Positions 1 through 11,987 of a DNA stretch of 64,000 bases are shown one piece after another. The translations under genes and the position numbers were made by a program. Source of the stretch: Sphagnum compactum (lineage: Eukaryota; Bryophyta; Sphagnopsida; Sphagnales); assembly GCA_965153455.1 (NCBI GenBank), contig OZ234495.1, positions 11,218,875 to 11,282,874 of the forward strand. The letters run 5' to 3'. A model generated the notes under the pieces. The model searched no databases, had not been told where the DNA came from, and saw nothing but the letters and a program-made list of their open reading frames with translations. Numbering within the stretch: position 1 is the first letter of the stretch; every line of letters begins with the position of its first letter.

Positions 1-589
1 CATTTTTTTCTAACATTCCCCCTTGGTATCAAATTTTAAATCGTTTAATTCCTAAATTTTTCATCCATGTGTAGTGTTTTTGTCCTAAAATTTCCACAGG
101 AAGAATTTTTTTCTTTTTCCACTACCCAAATTCATTATGTTTTTTAGTGAATATGACAAAATTGACTAATATGCAACTTGTATGGTTTTGATTGAAAAAG
201 ACTAATTGATTAGAACATTTTTAATGAAATGTTTTTTAATCGTTTTGGATAGTTGCATGCTACATTAGATAATTTTTAATTTAAAAATTATGACATGGAT
301 ATACGAGGTCTTAAGTTAATATGACATGGAATAACATGCCACATCATCGTATCACCTCTTTTTTTTCCCTTGGATTGTGGAACCATAGATTACATTTTTG
401 TCACGACATGTCATGACAAATTTACATACTATGAAAAAATTTAAAGTTTTTTTTCTTTTTCTTCTTTTCTTAAATATTTTGTCAACAAATTTTCTTTTGA
501 CACCATTTAAGCATGATATAATGTTTGTGTATTCACCATGATTTATATGTTTGTAAATTGCATTTGTACATGATACATCAAGGCATGCA
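1..589. other. AT-rich intergenic DNA
   Basis: Very AT-rich, with long T and A runs and no reading frame that looks coding. Short frames over 352-618 and 525-716 overlap the tRNA-like repeat that follows and have the composition of random AT-rich sequence. No gene is supported. Confidence 0.6.
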
Positions 590-660
590 TCCATCAAGGA
601 TTGAACCCAAAACCTCATGGAAACACATTAAGGTCGTAACCACCAAACCACTTCAACACT
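590..660 (-). repeat. tRNA-derived SINE head with pol III A and B boxes
   Basis: On the minus strand, TGGTTTGGTGG (650-640) resembles an internal RNA polymerase III A box. GGTTCAATCC (607-598) fits the B-box consensus GGTTCRANNCC exactly. The two are about 33 bases apart, the normal spacing in a tRNA or tRNA-derived SINE. The cloverleaf is not intact (the T-stem pairs poorly), so this reads as a decayed SINE head rather than a tRNA gene. The body would run toward lower coordinates; its end is not clear. Confidence 0.5.
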
Positions 661-1230
661 TTATTAATAAAGATAATTTTTTTTACCTTTATCATGTTTG
701 GCATGAAATTGTTTAAAAAATTCAAGTTTTAACATACATTTTTTTTTGCAAAATTTATTCAAATGCTACAAATGAAAAGATGATCTTGAAGCTTATTCAA
801 TAATGTATTCAAAGACATTATTATAATTTATAAAAATTAAATTTATAATGTTAAAAAATTCAAGAAATGTATAAATCAAGAAATATCTTATTATTTAAAT
901 TAACTTAAAATTTTCGTAAATTCAATGCAAATTCAAATGTGCACTTATTACATTTATTTATTTATTTTATTTTTGTGATGTTGTTAAAATGATAATCATC
1001 CATAAGAAAATTGCCACATTTAGTTATAGACAAGTTGTGTAGTTGGAAACTTGTTTAAATCTTTCAATATTATAATTATTTACCATGTTTTGTAAACATT
1101 AACAATTTTTTTTGTAAATTTGGCCCAAAAATATTTTCTTTCAATTTTATTTTATTTTTTGATCTTGTTGCCCCCTTAAATTGGTAGAAATTGGTCATAA
1201 GGATAAACATTAATTAAGTAGTAAATATAG

Positions 1231-2190
1231 CCATTTAATTATCAAAACCATATTTGTTTAACATGATTAATCATACACTAATACCAATGATTAATCACAC
1301 AACTTTGAAAAAAAATCACAACATATGTATTTTTAATGATCTAATAATATATTTTATATTTGTTTTTTTAATAGGAAACAAAATTTAATTTGGTGAAACT
1401 TTGGATTTAAATAGTTGGATTAACCCCCCTCCCCCCAACCAACATGTTTTTTTGGTTTTGAATTTTTTTAACTTGGCAATTCTTGTTGGGAAAAAAATGG
1501 AAAATAGTGCAAATTCAAAGAAAAATGTGAACAAAAAAAAACTTGGCAAAAAATTGGGATCAAAAATTCAAAAAAATAAAATGTTAATCTTAATGATTTT
1601 TTAAAAAAAATGAATTCTAATAATTCCAACCTTAAACACATAAATCATTCCATCATCAAATTCATTCAAAAACATTTAAGTTCAATATTTGAAATCATCA
1701 TAAACCTTATCCATTTAATTATCAAAACCATATTTGTTTAGCAAGATGAACCATACAATGATACAAATAATTAGTTATCAAACTTTGAAAAAAAATTGCA
1801 ACATATATATATTTATTTGATTGATGTAAAATATTTTTTACATTTTTTTCTTTAAAATTGAAAAAAATTAATTTCGTGAAAGTTTTGGTTTAAATGGTTG
1901 GATTACTTGCCTCAAACATCATTTTTTTTTGTTTCGAATTTTCATAACTTGGAAATTTTTATTGGAAAAAACTGGAAAAAATATAACAAATTTAAGAAAA
2001 AATGCAAACTACAATAGAAATTTGCTAGAAAATTACATCACAAATTTCAAAGAAAAAAAGTTAGTCCTAATGAATAAATTTTTAAAAATAATTTTAATAA
2101 TTTCAATATTAAACACATAAAAATTCCACAACAATTGATTTGAAAACTTTTAAGTTTAATCTTTGAAATCATTATAAACCTTATCCAAGC
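1231..2190. repeat. 480-bp tandem duplication, diverged
   Basis: CCATTTAATTATCAAAACC starts at 1231 and again at 1711, and similarity continues through both units in the same order: the AACTTTGAAAAAAAA block, a GGTTGGATTA block, an AACTTGG block and the closing AAACCTTATCCA (ending near 1712 and 2188). The two 480-bp units are adjacent, head to tail, and visibly diverged by substitutions and short indels. Neither encodes anything recognisable. Confidence 0.8.
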
Positions 2191-2910
2191 TTTTTGAAAA
2201 TTTAAAGTAAATATTAATGATGTAACTAGGTTCTTTTTCTTCTGATGAATTTCCACCATTTTGCCATCAAAATCAACAAAATATTTTTATTTTACTTTTT
2301 ACATTTTTATATTTTTTAAATGATATAATTTTACAATGGGTTTTAGGACTTGTAGCCAAAATATAAAAATATTTTAACAAATTTGTACCTCCATATATGG
2401 CTAATAGCCAAACATGGCTAAATTTTCATATGGATGATCTTGAAAAAAATTACAAAATTAAAAAAGTGAAAGGATTAAAAAAATTGATGTCATTATTATT
2501 GTCACCATTTTTTAATCATCTCTAAATATAAACATGTAATGAAAAAAGTTTAAAGAACTTGATAAACCATGTTTAAAATTAAAATAATAAATACAAAATA
2601 TTGAAAAAAAATTCATAATAATAATAATAATAATAATAATAATTTTTATCCATTATTTTTAACATGGTCTTTTTCATACACCAAGAAAAAAATGGGGAAA
2701 AAATCAAAGATTATTTTTGAGGTTTTTTTGGTGTGGCATCATAAACATTCATAATAATAAATTTGTTCATGATGCCTAAAACAAACTAGGGGAAAAACAT
2801 ACAATCTAATTTACATAAATGTACAAGAATTTAATATATGAAAAAATTATAATTTAGAGGTCTGCATGCATCCTCAAGTTTGCATGCATGATCATTTTTG
2901 ACCTAATCAC
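2191..2910. other. AT-rich intergenic DNA with an (ATA)n microsatellite
   Basis: No coding signal. An uninterrupted trinucleotide run of about ten ATA units lies at 2615-2643. A TAGCCA-rich stretch at 2390-2430 faintly resembles the dispersed repeat described near 17.9 kb. Confidence 0.55.
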
Positions 2911-3567
2911 TAACTCATTCAAATATAAATATGAGACAAGTTTTTATGCATCCATTTCAAAAAATTATGGTGAATGCAAAATGCAATTCATGAATAGTGA
3001 ATTTAATAACATTCAAAATGAATGATTCAACTCATGTGCAAATGTTAATAGTTCAAGGGATGCAAAAAAATTCATTAACCCATTAAAGTATAAATTTGAA
3101 ACATTAAATTATTATTTTTGTTTCAATATATACTAGTAAATCCAATATGCAACATTTGAATAGTGGTTTTAATAAACTCAAAGTGGATGATTCGACTCAT
3201 GTAAAAATGTTGATGGTTCAAGAAATGTGAAAAAAATCATGACTAAACCATTCAAACATAATTATAAAATATTGAGTTACATGTGTTTCAATATATTATA
3301 ATAAGTGCAAAATGCAATTTGTGAATAATGGTTTGAATATATTAATAGTGAATGGTTCAACTTTAATAATTGAAAAAATGTTTTAAAAATCACTAATTCA
3401 TTCGAATATAAATGTGGGGTTTCAAATTGTTACATGTGTTTTAATAAATTATGGTAAGTGTAAAATGCAACTTTTAAGTAACGGTTTCAACATGTTAAAA
3501 ATTGATAGTTCAACTCATGTACCATGTTGATAGTTAAAGAAATGTCAAAAAAATCATTAACCCATTA
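2910..3567. repeat. Tandem array, four units of about 150-165 bp
   Basis: A GATTCAACTCATGT-like word recurs at 3024, 3189, 3354 and 3507 (spacing 165, 165, 153). Each unit also carries, in order, an AAAAAATCATTAACCCATT-like block, an AATATAAAT block, a GTTTCAATA..TTAT block and an AAAATGCAA block. The units are well diverged. The period is close to a nucleosome repeat, which is typical of satellite monomers. Confidence 0.8.
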
Positions 3568-6338
3568 TAATGCATTGTGTAAATAAAGTTAAACTCTACC
3601 TCAATTTTCACATCAATAATTTGAAATTATGAAATAATTAAATAAGGTCCATATTGTACTCATAAGTGAACAACATAATGAACGTAACAACTACAAATAA
3701 TATTGACTATTAATTAGTGCAACAAACCACTTGCAAACTTAAGATGGCCAAATGTAGTTGAAATGTAATCAAATCGAACAATAGTCGCAATGTTTGGGGG
3801 TGGAAAAAGACAAGATTTCTTCTTGTGTCCTTTCATAAAAAAATCAATCATCATTTGATTAGTACTACAATACTTGAACATGACTTCTCTTGTGCATGTT
3901 AACTTTTTATTGACAGATGTCAATGAACTTTGATGTGCTATGATGAATTGGATTTTTGATGAATTTTTTTTTTCTTTGGTTGTCTATGAGGATTGTGATT
4001 GCCTTCTTTTAGGGTTGTCACTATGTCTATGCGTCTATCACAACATGACGGACGCATTTGGATGTGAATGCAACCTTGCATCATGTTAGTATAAGGTCAA
4101 TTTAGGTCAAAACAAGGTCGAAATGTCCAAAAAATAGTTATAGGCAACCAAAAATAACATGGTTTTGAAGTCAAACCAAGTGCCTTAATCATATAATTGA
4201 TGGCTTCATGGCATGACATAGTCATGTTATTATAAACATGATTAAAAACATGATTACATGACTAAAATTTAATCATATTCACAAAATTGAATAATTGTCT
4301 TTTGGTGTAATGATTTAAATTTTGATGTAGACAATGAATGCATAATGGAAAAGAAAACTCTTAATGGGTTCATTTGGTCAAAAACACAATTTTTCATCTT
4401 TTTCATTTTTCCTTTATGCTTTAATTTGTAAAGGGTAGTTGTAAATTAAGATGGATAATTTTTTGTGGCAAAATAGACTATCTACATAATGTATTTTTAT
4501 TCAAATGCCACAAATATATGGTGAAATCATCAATGTGACAAATTGTTCTATGGATTAAGGTTGCCAACTTGAACAAGAATACATACATAACAATGAAATT
4601 CAATAAAAATACACCAAAAATAAAAAATTTTGAAATGAAAAATATGGATTATATCGTCTTGAATCTATATTTGCATTCGAATGCACTTTTCAAATTATCA
4701 TTTTCATCTCAAGATGCCTTATAGGGATTTATATGATGACTTTTTTTTTAAAAACATGGATTCCAAAAAATTATGATAAAAACCTTAATCAACAAATAGC
4801 TATGGATTTTTGAATGACCAAATTTGGATTTTATTTTCAAAATTTATTATCTTGGTCATTTATTATGGATTGATGTTTTATTTGCTTAACTTTATGTCAA
4901 AAACTTGTCTAGTTGAACTCTTGTTTGTCTAGACTTTAATAGTTCATTAATCATTGCATAATTTTTCATTTAACATTAATTTTTCAATTTTTTTGTCATT
5001 TTATTATTAAAATATGAATTATACAACATTATTAAAATAGTGTTGTACCTATTCAAAATGAGCCACCCTAACTTGGAAACCACCCTAAAAATACTTAAAA
5101 TGCCCTTCTATTTGATTTTTTTAAATATGTATTTGTTTGGAGTAATTCATGACTATTGAATTATCAATGTTTAAAGGTCAAGAATAGGAAGTCATGAAAT
5201 TTCATTGATGTCAAGAACACAAACAATAAATATTCTCTCCTTTTATTGTTTCAATGACCAATTGAGCTCATTCCCCTTTACATGTACTTCAAATAAACAA
5301 GGATTCTTTTTTATGTGTATGTAGGCACAAGAACAATTAAAGAGTTAAGAATTTGGTCAAGAATCAAATTTCTTAAATATCTAATACATAGTATATGTGT
5401 CAATGTTTATAAATTTTCATATGTGTGTGCATAGGTGAAGAAGACATAGCTCACATGGTGCAAGCCAATAGGCAAATATATAAGTAAAATACATAGGTAG
5501 AATGACTATAAGGTCCCTAATAATTTGTCCTACCAAATTCTAACTCAAAACAACTATTTAGCCCATTTCTAAGTAAAGAGGCATTACTCTATGTCTTTTT
5601 AAAGTTTTTTTTTAAACACCATATTCACAAGCATATTTTCAATACCTTCTCCACCAATTTGCATCCCATTGTCTTTCATTTCAGCTTTAATCCTATTGTT
5701 GAATTGAATTTAGTTGAATTGAAATTCTATTCAATTCAATGCAAGGTGCATGCAATGTCATTCAACATTTTCATTCAAATGAAACTTAATTTTCACAAAA
5801 TCAATTCTTTTTTTTCATCAATTGATTGTCACCGGTAGTGCACAATAATCTTGAGCCCAAGTTAATTTTGAGTCGATGAAGTTGACTTGGTGAGTTGAGA
5901 ATGTAACACTGGTGACGCAGAGTTGACAATTTGGTGATGTGGAGTTGGTGATATGACAATGGTCTTTGTGATATGAGAACCCAAGCAAAGTGAAATTGAC
6001 TACGAGGTAAGGTGGATGTAGTCTTAAAATCGTCTCACCCCAAAAAGAAAAGAACAGGAATTCTTGAATGCATGCAATTGGAACTTTTGAGTTCTATTCC
6101 TAATTATATTGAGCCCCACTTTTTGGGAAGGTTAAACAATGCTGCTCGGCACTGGTACCTTCGTTTGGTGTGAAAAGAAAATATTATTTGAAATTGAGGA
6201 ACGAGTAAATTGAAAAATAAGATATCTTCTTTAAGCGGAATGGAAATTATCTTGAACAAGGACAATAGAATAGCAACCCTAAGGACCAAATGAAAACGTC
6301 ATAGGTCAGTACTCTCTACATGGGTACGCTTTGTATAG
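3568..6338. other. Intergenic DNA, no gene seen
   Basis: AT-rich and poor in CpG, with no frame showing a conserved motif. The region after about 5850 becomes slightly less AT-rich. I see no RNA gene or clear repeat boundary here. Confidence 0.55.
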
Positions 6339-6700
6339 GGTAAAGCCCTAGGGTGGGGGCATTCTCAAAAGAAGGGGCCTAGGATGAGGCGATAGCTGAA
6401 ACCAGCCCCACATTTTGAGAATGTCCCCCCCCCATGGGCTTTACCTATTGTAAAGCATGAGGCAAAATTTATCATGAACCAAACCTATTTAGATCAACAG
6501 GCATATGAATGGGAGGGTTCTTATGCCTACTCCTCAGTAGTGGGAGGGTTCTTACACCTACAAGTAGGCATAATTTCCCTCGCATCCTTGAGGAGTAGGC
6601 ATAATATGCCTCCCAATTTCTAGGAGGGAAATTGATGGTATATAAGGTGCCCTCCACATACACTACAAATTTTCTCTGAGTGCTTTACTTGAGCAAAATA
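6339..6700 (+). repeat. Double-hairpin dispersed repeat, copy 1, with TATA-like box
   Basis: A foldback spans 6339-6445. Its outer arms are GGTAAAGCCC and GGGCTTTACC, continuing inward through G-rich/C-rich and CATTCTCAAAA/TTTTGAGAATG arms. A second hairpin follows with perfect 16-bp arms (6521-6536 and 6589-6604, TTATGCCTACTCCTCA and its complement). TATATAAG stands at 6639-6646. Copy 2 at 20050-20400 is collinear from the first hairpin through the TATA-like box to the block GTGCTTTAC. The layout looks like the regulatory part of a mobile element (LTR U3 or a nonautonomous element), but no coding part, target duplication or family name can be assigned. Confidence 0.75.
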
Positions 6701-7236
6701 TTGTTCAAATTTTAGGAACCTTACGAAAGGGGAAGGTCGTTTAAGATGACACTCTGCCGAGAGAAGTAACTGAGAATACATGGAGAAAAGTTGATTGAGG
6801 GTGGTGTGAATATGAATTTAGTGCGAAGGAAGGAAGGAAGGCAATGGTGACATGCAGCGTTCCGTCATGTGCACCCCCTTACTACTAGTGTCACGCCCTT
6901 TCGCGTCTTTCTTCTCCCTTCCTTGCAATCATCAAATCGCATGGACATGCGCTACTTACCCAATATATTCTTCCACCGTCCGTCCGTTCGCTGCACAACT
7001 CTGCTGCATCCAGGAAGAGCCTCCACATGAAGGACTAGCCTAGCACACCCATGGACGTGAATCTTCAATTCGTCAAGCTCGGACTGATGTTGGGTAGTTG
7101 AGATTGCTGCCCTTCTCCTTGTGATTTTGTGGTTTCCAGCTGCCCGCCTGCGAGTGTCATTCATTGCCTGCAGCACGCGCCAATCCTGCAATAAAACCCA
7201 GCCAGTCAAATTTGAAGTGCCAGGGTCCCCATCCTC
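6701..7236 (+). promoter_or_regulatory. CpG-richer 5' flank and leader of the TPR gene
   Basis: Base composition changes sharply from the AT-rich surroundings: many CpG and C-rich stretches lie between 6850 and 7330, as expected at the 5' end of an expressed plant gene. The nearest TATA-like box upstream is the one at 6639 inside the hairpin repeat, so the mobile-element copy could supply the core promoter. Several upstream ATGs are present. The frame of the chosen ATG is closed by TGA at 7213. Transcript start and any leader intron cannot be placed from sequence alone. Confidence 0.45.
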
Positions 7237-10200
7237 ATGGCCGCGTCCAAGTACGATGAGGGCGATAGGGCGTACCTCAAGGAACCTATCAGTCGTATCG
7301 GTACTGTGGAAGATGGTGCAATGCAAGCCACTGAGGCAGGTGATCATGAGCGAGCCCTGTTCCTCCGTATGCAGGTCTGAATTCGATTCCTTTTCTCTCT
7401 AAGTCCCGGAAGTTTTACATACATTTTCTTTCAAAAATCTGTGTCTCAATTTCCACAATGGCATCAGGTCCTGGGCATCAAAAGCAGCAGCAGTGATGAT
7501 CCAAATGTGAGAAATTAGGAGAAGAGTGGGCCAACTGCATCATTGCCTCAAATGTAGTGTTTTATGTAACAGAGTCATAACCCATTTTGGACTTGCAGTG
7601 ACATTGTTGGATTGCTTCTATGGGTATTTTGGACGACATCTTGTGTGCACTTGCTACAGAAAATGCAGCATTTCTGACACAAAATCTTTCCACACATTTC
7701 CTAGCCCCAAATTCACAAATCTTGTGAAACATGTCTTGGCCTCAATTATAGCATTTTGAAAGTGTGGAAGTCAAGCTAAGACTCCCTGACTGAATATGTT
7801 TAACTTAGGGTTTCACTTCTTCACAAACCTTGAGTTTGCTGAGGTTTGGTTTTGGTGCCTGTATCTCTGTTTGGAAGTGGAGAAATTCTTCCCTGTCCAA
7901 AGGTAAATACATCACAGTTCACTTGTGGCTAAAACAAAGAATTACAGAACAAACTCTTGGTGTGTTGGCAAATTTGAAAGTCTTTCCTACGAGTATCTTT
8001 TTAGCTTCTTGTTACAAATCATGAACTACAGAAGAGAAGAGACTTCATGGTAGTGATGATGTGGAATCTTGGTGGAAATTTGGGTCCTTTCTGGACAGGC
8101 TTTGGCTCTTGCAAAACTGATACATGAAGATCCCAGTGTTCAAGACAGGGACATGATATTGATGAAGGCTCACATGAAGCTGGCTGATACCTATATGGAA
8201 ATGGTTGGCTGCTTCATCATCTGCTTGGATCCTGCATATTGTTAAAACCTTAGAATTGGATATTGAGAGAGTTGTGTAATAATAATATACAGGACAAATT
8301 GACAAAGCTTGTACATGTCACATCTATGTCATATGAATTATATCAGCTCTGTACTGGAAATAAACTTGTGCCATTTGTCATAACACTGGGGTCACTGTTG
8401 TAACTGGGATTGATATAGCAGCCAAGTTATAATCTGTTCTTGGATCCTCATGGTGTTCTCTGCAGGGCCTTGGAGAGCAGGCATATTACCATGGACAAAA
8501 GGTGCCAACAGCTTCCTGTGCTTTAGGATTTCCTTCTTGTTCTTATGACCAAGAAGGATTGACATTGAGGTCAGATCAGTTGTAATCTGTTACGAGTTTT
8601 AACAGCAATGTTTCAAATGCTCCATGTTCTTCACCTGTATAACTGTGTTGCCCCACCCCACAATATTTTGTACCTTTGTGTGCCCGTTTTGTGTTTCTTT
8701 TGATGCAATCAGTAAGGGGGAAGATGAATGTCAAAGAATATATTGTAGGGTTTCAAATATCTGACTTATTACATATGTGCACAAGAAGGAATTCATAGTG
8801 CTGCAAAATACAGGAAACAAATGGTATTCCTCTTAAAAGTCTAGAGTCCTGTGTTGAAGGCAATGGATCGGCTTGACCCAAAAAAACCTGGAGAAGGGGG
8901 AAACACAGACTTCACTGTTACTACCCTAACAGCAGTTGCCCGATCCATGATCAAACGTGAGTCATCATCCACTTGACTCCCCTTCTCTGTCTTCATGGAG
9001 CTTCAATCTCTTCATCAAGAATTGCATCCTGCTCTGGTGTTCAAAAGATATGTGACAGATTCTTAGTATAGGGCCTCAGTTACACTTGATGATGCAGTCA
9101 ATTCTGGCAGTGAAATCTATGCATTTGAAAGATCAAGGATAATCCCAAAATCTCTTGACACATCTCTGGAAGGGTCAGGCACTTTGAACAGAAGTAGTTA
9201 TATCATCATGAGCATCTCTCAACCATACTTTCATGGGAGAAATCGTTGCCCCCAATTTAGCCAGAAGTTTTGACTGACCATGGCTATGGCACTAATGAGT
9301 GGCTTCTTGGGCAATGGAGTCCCATGGAACAGAGGGCGACAACAAGAGCTGGAACTATTTGAGCAGAGCAATCTTGATTAACCATGACCTTCATAGTCCA
9401 GATGTAAACCTCTATCCCTATCATTTTGGTGTAATGTACAACTTCCTGGCATGGGCAGTTTTTGAAGGATGCTCAAAAGTGAAGACTGTACATAGTGGAA
9501 GAAAATATGATCTGTAAGGCAGGACATGGCAGATGGATGGATAAAATAGGCATAAAGCAACACCATGTATAGTGCTGTGACCAAAGAATAGTATGGTGAC
9601 TGCCTGATATTGAGAAGGCAGCTGCATGAATGGTGAATGCAGGATATTACCAACTATCCCATTCATGAAGCATTCGGTGATATGCATATGGGCCATGGTG
9701 ATGCCAAAGCCATGCTGGAGGTGGAAGAGCTTAAAGGTGGTCATCACAAGAAATCTGGAAGCCACGGGGATGGTGAGGATACAAAAGACATGGATTATGA
9801 GAAAGCCTTCGATGAGTATGGCAAGGTTGGCCCATCTTTCCCTTCAGTGTTATACTTGTCCAACCCTACTTCCTCATCAGGTCTGTTCATGTGTAGCATA
9901 CTTGCCTTTTCTCACAACAGTTTCCATATTGATGGTGATTGACGGGCCACAGGCATGGGAGCTGATTGTTGGAAAGGAAAAAAGGAAGATGCTGAGAATG
10001 CTGGCACCAAAGGATGACAGGATGGCATCTATTTACAGCAAGATGGCCAAGGCAAGAGAGCTCCACAAAATGTATCTCAGATGCAAAGTGTTAGACTACA
10101 TTATCATGACAAATCTAGTATCTTAACCTGACCTTGGCTGAGAAGGCAGTGCAAAATGATTGTGTCAGTGTTCCATTCATTGCACATCCTTTGTAATCAG

Positions 10201-11987
10201 GGCTCAAAGTCTCAATTGCACTTCCAACTTGTTTTCTCTTTGTCTACCATGCCTTCCTTCACTGTATGCACAGTCCAAGCTACAGAAATTTTCACAGTTG
10301 CATGTACATTTTTATTTTGCTTTGTAGACTAGAACAAGAGGTTATAGTTTCACACAAGACAGATATTCTCACGACACAATGGCAATGGGCATGGGTGATT
10401 ATGACAGTGTCCTAAAAATATGTAGGGAATGTCTACAGATCCGGGGAATCCAAGGAAACGATGAGGAGTCAATACAACTTTATGAGAAGAGTCTAGCATG
10501 CCATGAGAAGGCTGACAAACCAAATGTTGCTGCCATAGCAAAAACAGAGTACGAGCTTGGTGTCATTTATCACAAGCATAAGGTTAGCTATTCCCTTGAG
10601 ATTGCAACCATCATTTGCCATGAACAGGATGACAGCATCTCCAGTGTTCATTTTGTCACTTGAACAAAGTGAAGCAGAAAAAGGTTTGCAAGAGCTATGC
10701 ACAAGCTTGATTTCACCACCCACATGCTAACACAGGGTATGACAACATAGAATTAGACAGTAGCTCCACCCAGTGGTGCCTAACAGCAAGTGCCAAGGCA
10801 TCCATTTCCATCATCTTGCATGCAGTTTACTGGTTACCCATGGGAAATCCATATTTCCTGAGGTGCTCACCTATGTCATGCACAGTTTGTTGAAGGTCAT
10901 TTAAGCCTCTCTTGACTTTCCCCATGAAGGACTGAAAGGCTCAAAGGACTGCATGTTCTGAAAGATGCCAAAAGTTGTCCTTTCAAATCATGATGTGAGG
11001 ACTGGCATACTGCTGTATTTCACATCATTGTATTCTATTTGAAGTTTGGACCCCCCATTTGAAACCCTGGTCCCTCATGGATGAGCTTTGAGCTGTGTTC
11101 TATCTCCTCTGTCTGCATTTTCCATGATTGACTTCTTTATTATTGGCCTCTACAGAAGTACAGTGATTCACTTGATGTGTTGGACAAAGCAGTGAAGAAA
11201 TGTGAAGGGAAGCAGGAGTTAGGCAACCAGCCCCTCTTATTGCTGGTGAAGAAGCAGCAAGCCATCACACTATATGATGGGAATCAGGTTGAAGCTGCCA
11301 AGGAAAAATTTGACGAGTTAATGTCCCTCCAACGAATGGAGTATGGGGGCAGCAGTGTGATTGTCGCAGAGGTATATATTAATCCTGCTCCTATGGCCTA
11401 TGTTAGTACTCTAGTGTTGAGCCACAACAGTCAGTGAGAAAGTGTTGCCATCAGCTCATTAAGGGCCACAGAGCATCAAATTGCTCCTCCCAAGTAATCT
11501 GTTCATTATTGTTCACCTCAACTTTCCAACATCTCCAACAAAGGGTAGCTATCTAGTGAACTCACAGATACAGCATGCTTCACCACAATCAAAAACAACG
11601 GCAATGGGTGTTACTGCAACATCCTGTTCTTAAACAATTGACCTGAAAACACCAGCCTAACACTTTTGCAGGGCTAGAGACCAGTTGCAAGCTTTGGAAC
11701 GTCTCTATTTTACTGGCAGTCAAAGTAGACCAATTTAGGGTTCTAAATCTTTTGTTGTGTAGGAAGACTAGCATGGCATGTGTTCCTGATATTCTACTTG
11801 TCTACATCCTGTGCTGATTCAGACCCTCAAATACTTGGGCGATGTCCATGTTGCACTTGAAAAGCGACCAATTGCACAGAAGTATTACAATCGTGCTTTA
11901 CGAATTCTAAGAAGACGACTTGGTTGCAAAGATGAAACTGTGAGACAACTGGAACATTATGTGCGTCAACTTAACTTTTTTATGTAG
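7237..11987 (+). CDS. Tetratricopeptide-repeat protein, TTC23-like (ten exons)
   Basis: Coding exons: 7237-7374, 8099-8203, 8466-8501, 8860-8956, 9300-9403, 9643-9825, 9953-10087, 10328-10582, 11156-11371, 11823-11987. All nine introns are GT-AG (127-724 bp). Eight are phase 0; exon 4 ends in phase 1 and exon 5 restores it. The product is 477 residues ending in TAG. The start is the first ATG after the in-frame stop at 7213. TPR-type helical pairs are readable at about residues 64-97 (KAHMKLADTYMEMG), 335-368 (YELGVIYHKHKKYSDSL), 377-410 (KKQQAITLYDGNQVEAAKEK) and 424-455 (TLKYLGDVHVALEK). A His/Lys/Gly/Asp-rich linker lies near residues 188-210. There is no signal peptide or membrane segment. 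TPRs are protein-binding scaffolds; no enzyme motif is seen. The order ALALAKLI..AHMKLADTYM near the N-terminus and AETLKYLGDVH..A..YYNRALRIL at the C-terminus recalls TTC23, a cilium-associated family, but kinesin-light-chain-like TPR proteins remain possible. The gene model is firm; the family name is tentative. Confidence 0.8.

Noticed and set aside
6952-7347. 131-codon minus-strand frame
   Set aside because: It lies antisense over exon 1 and the leader of the TPR gene, has no motif and is explained as a shadow of CpG-rich DNA.
9404-9642. Additional coding exons between exons 5 and 6 of the TPR gene
   Set aside because: Exons 5 and 6 join in phase with good splice sites, and the frames in this interval run on both strands without TPR character.
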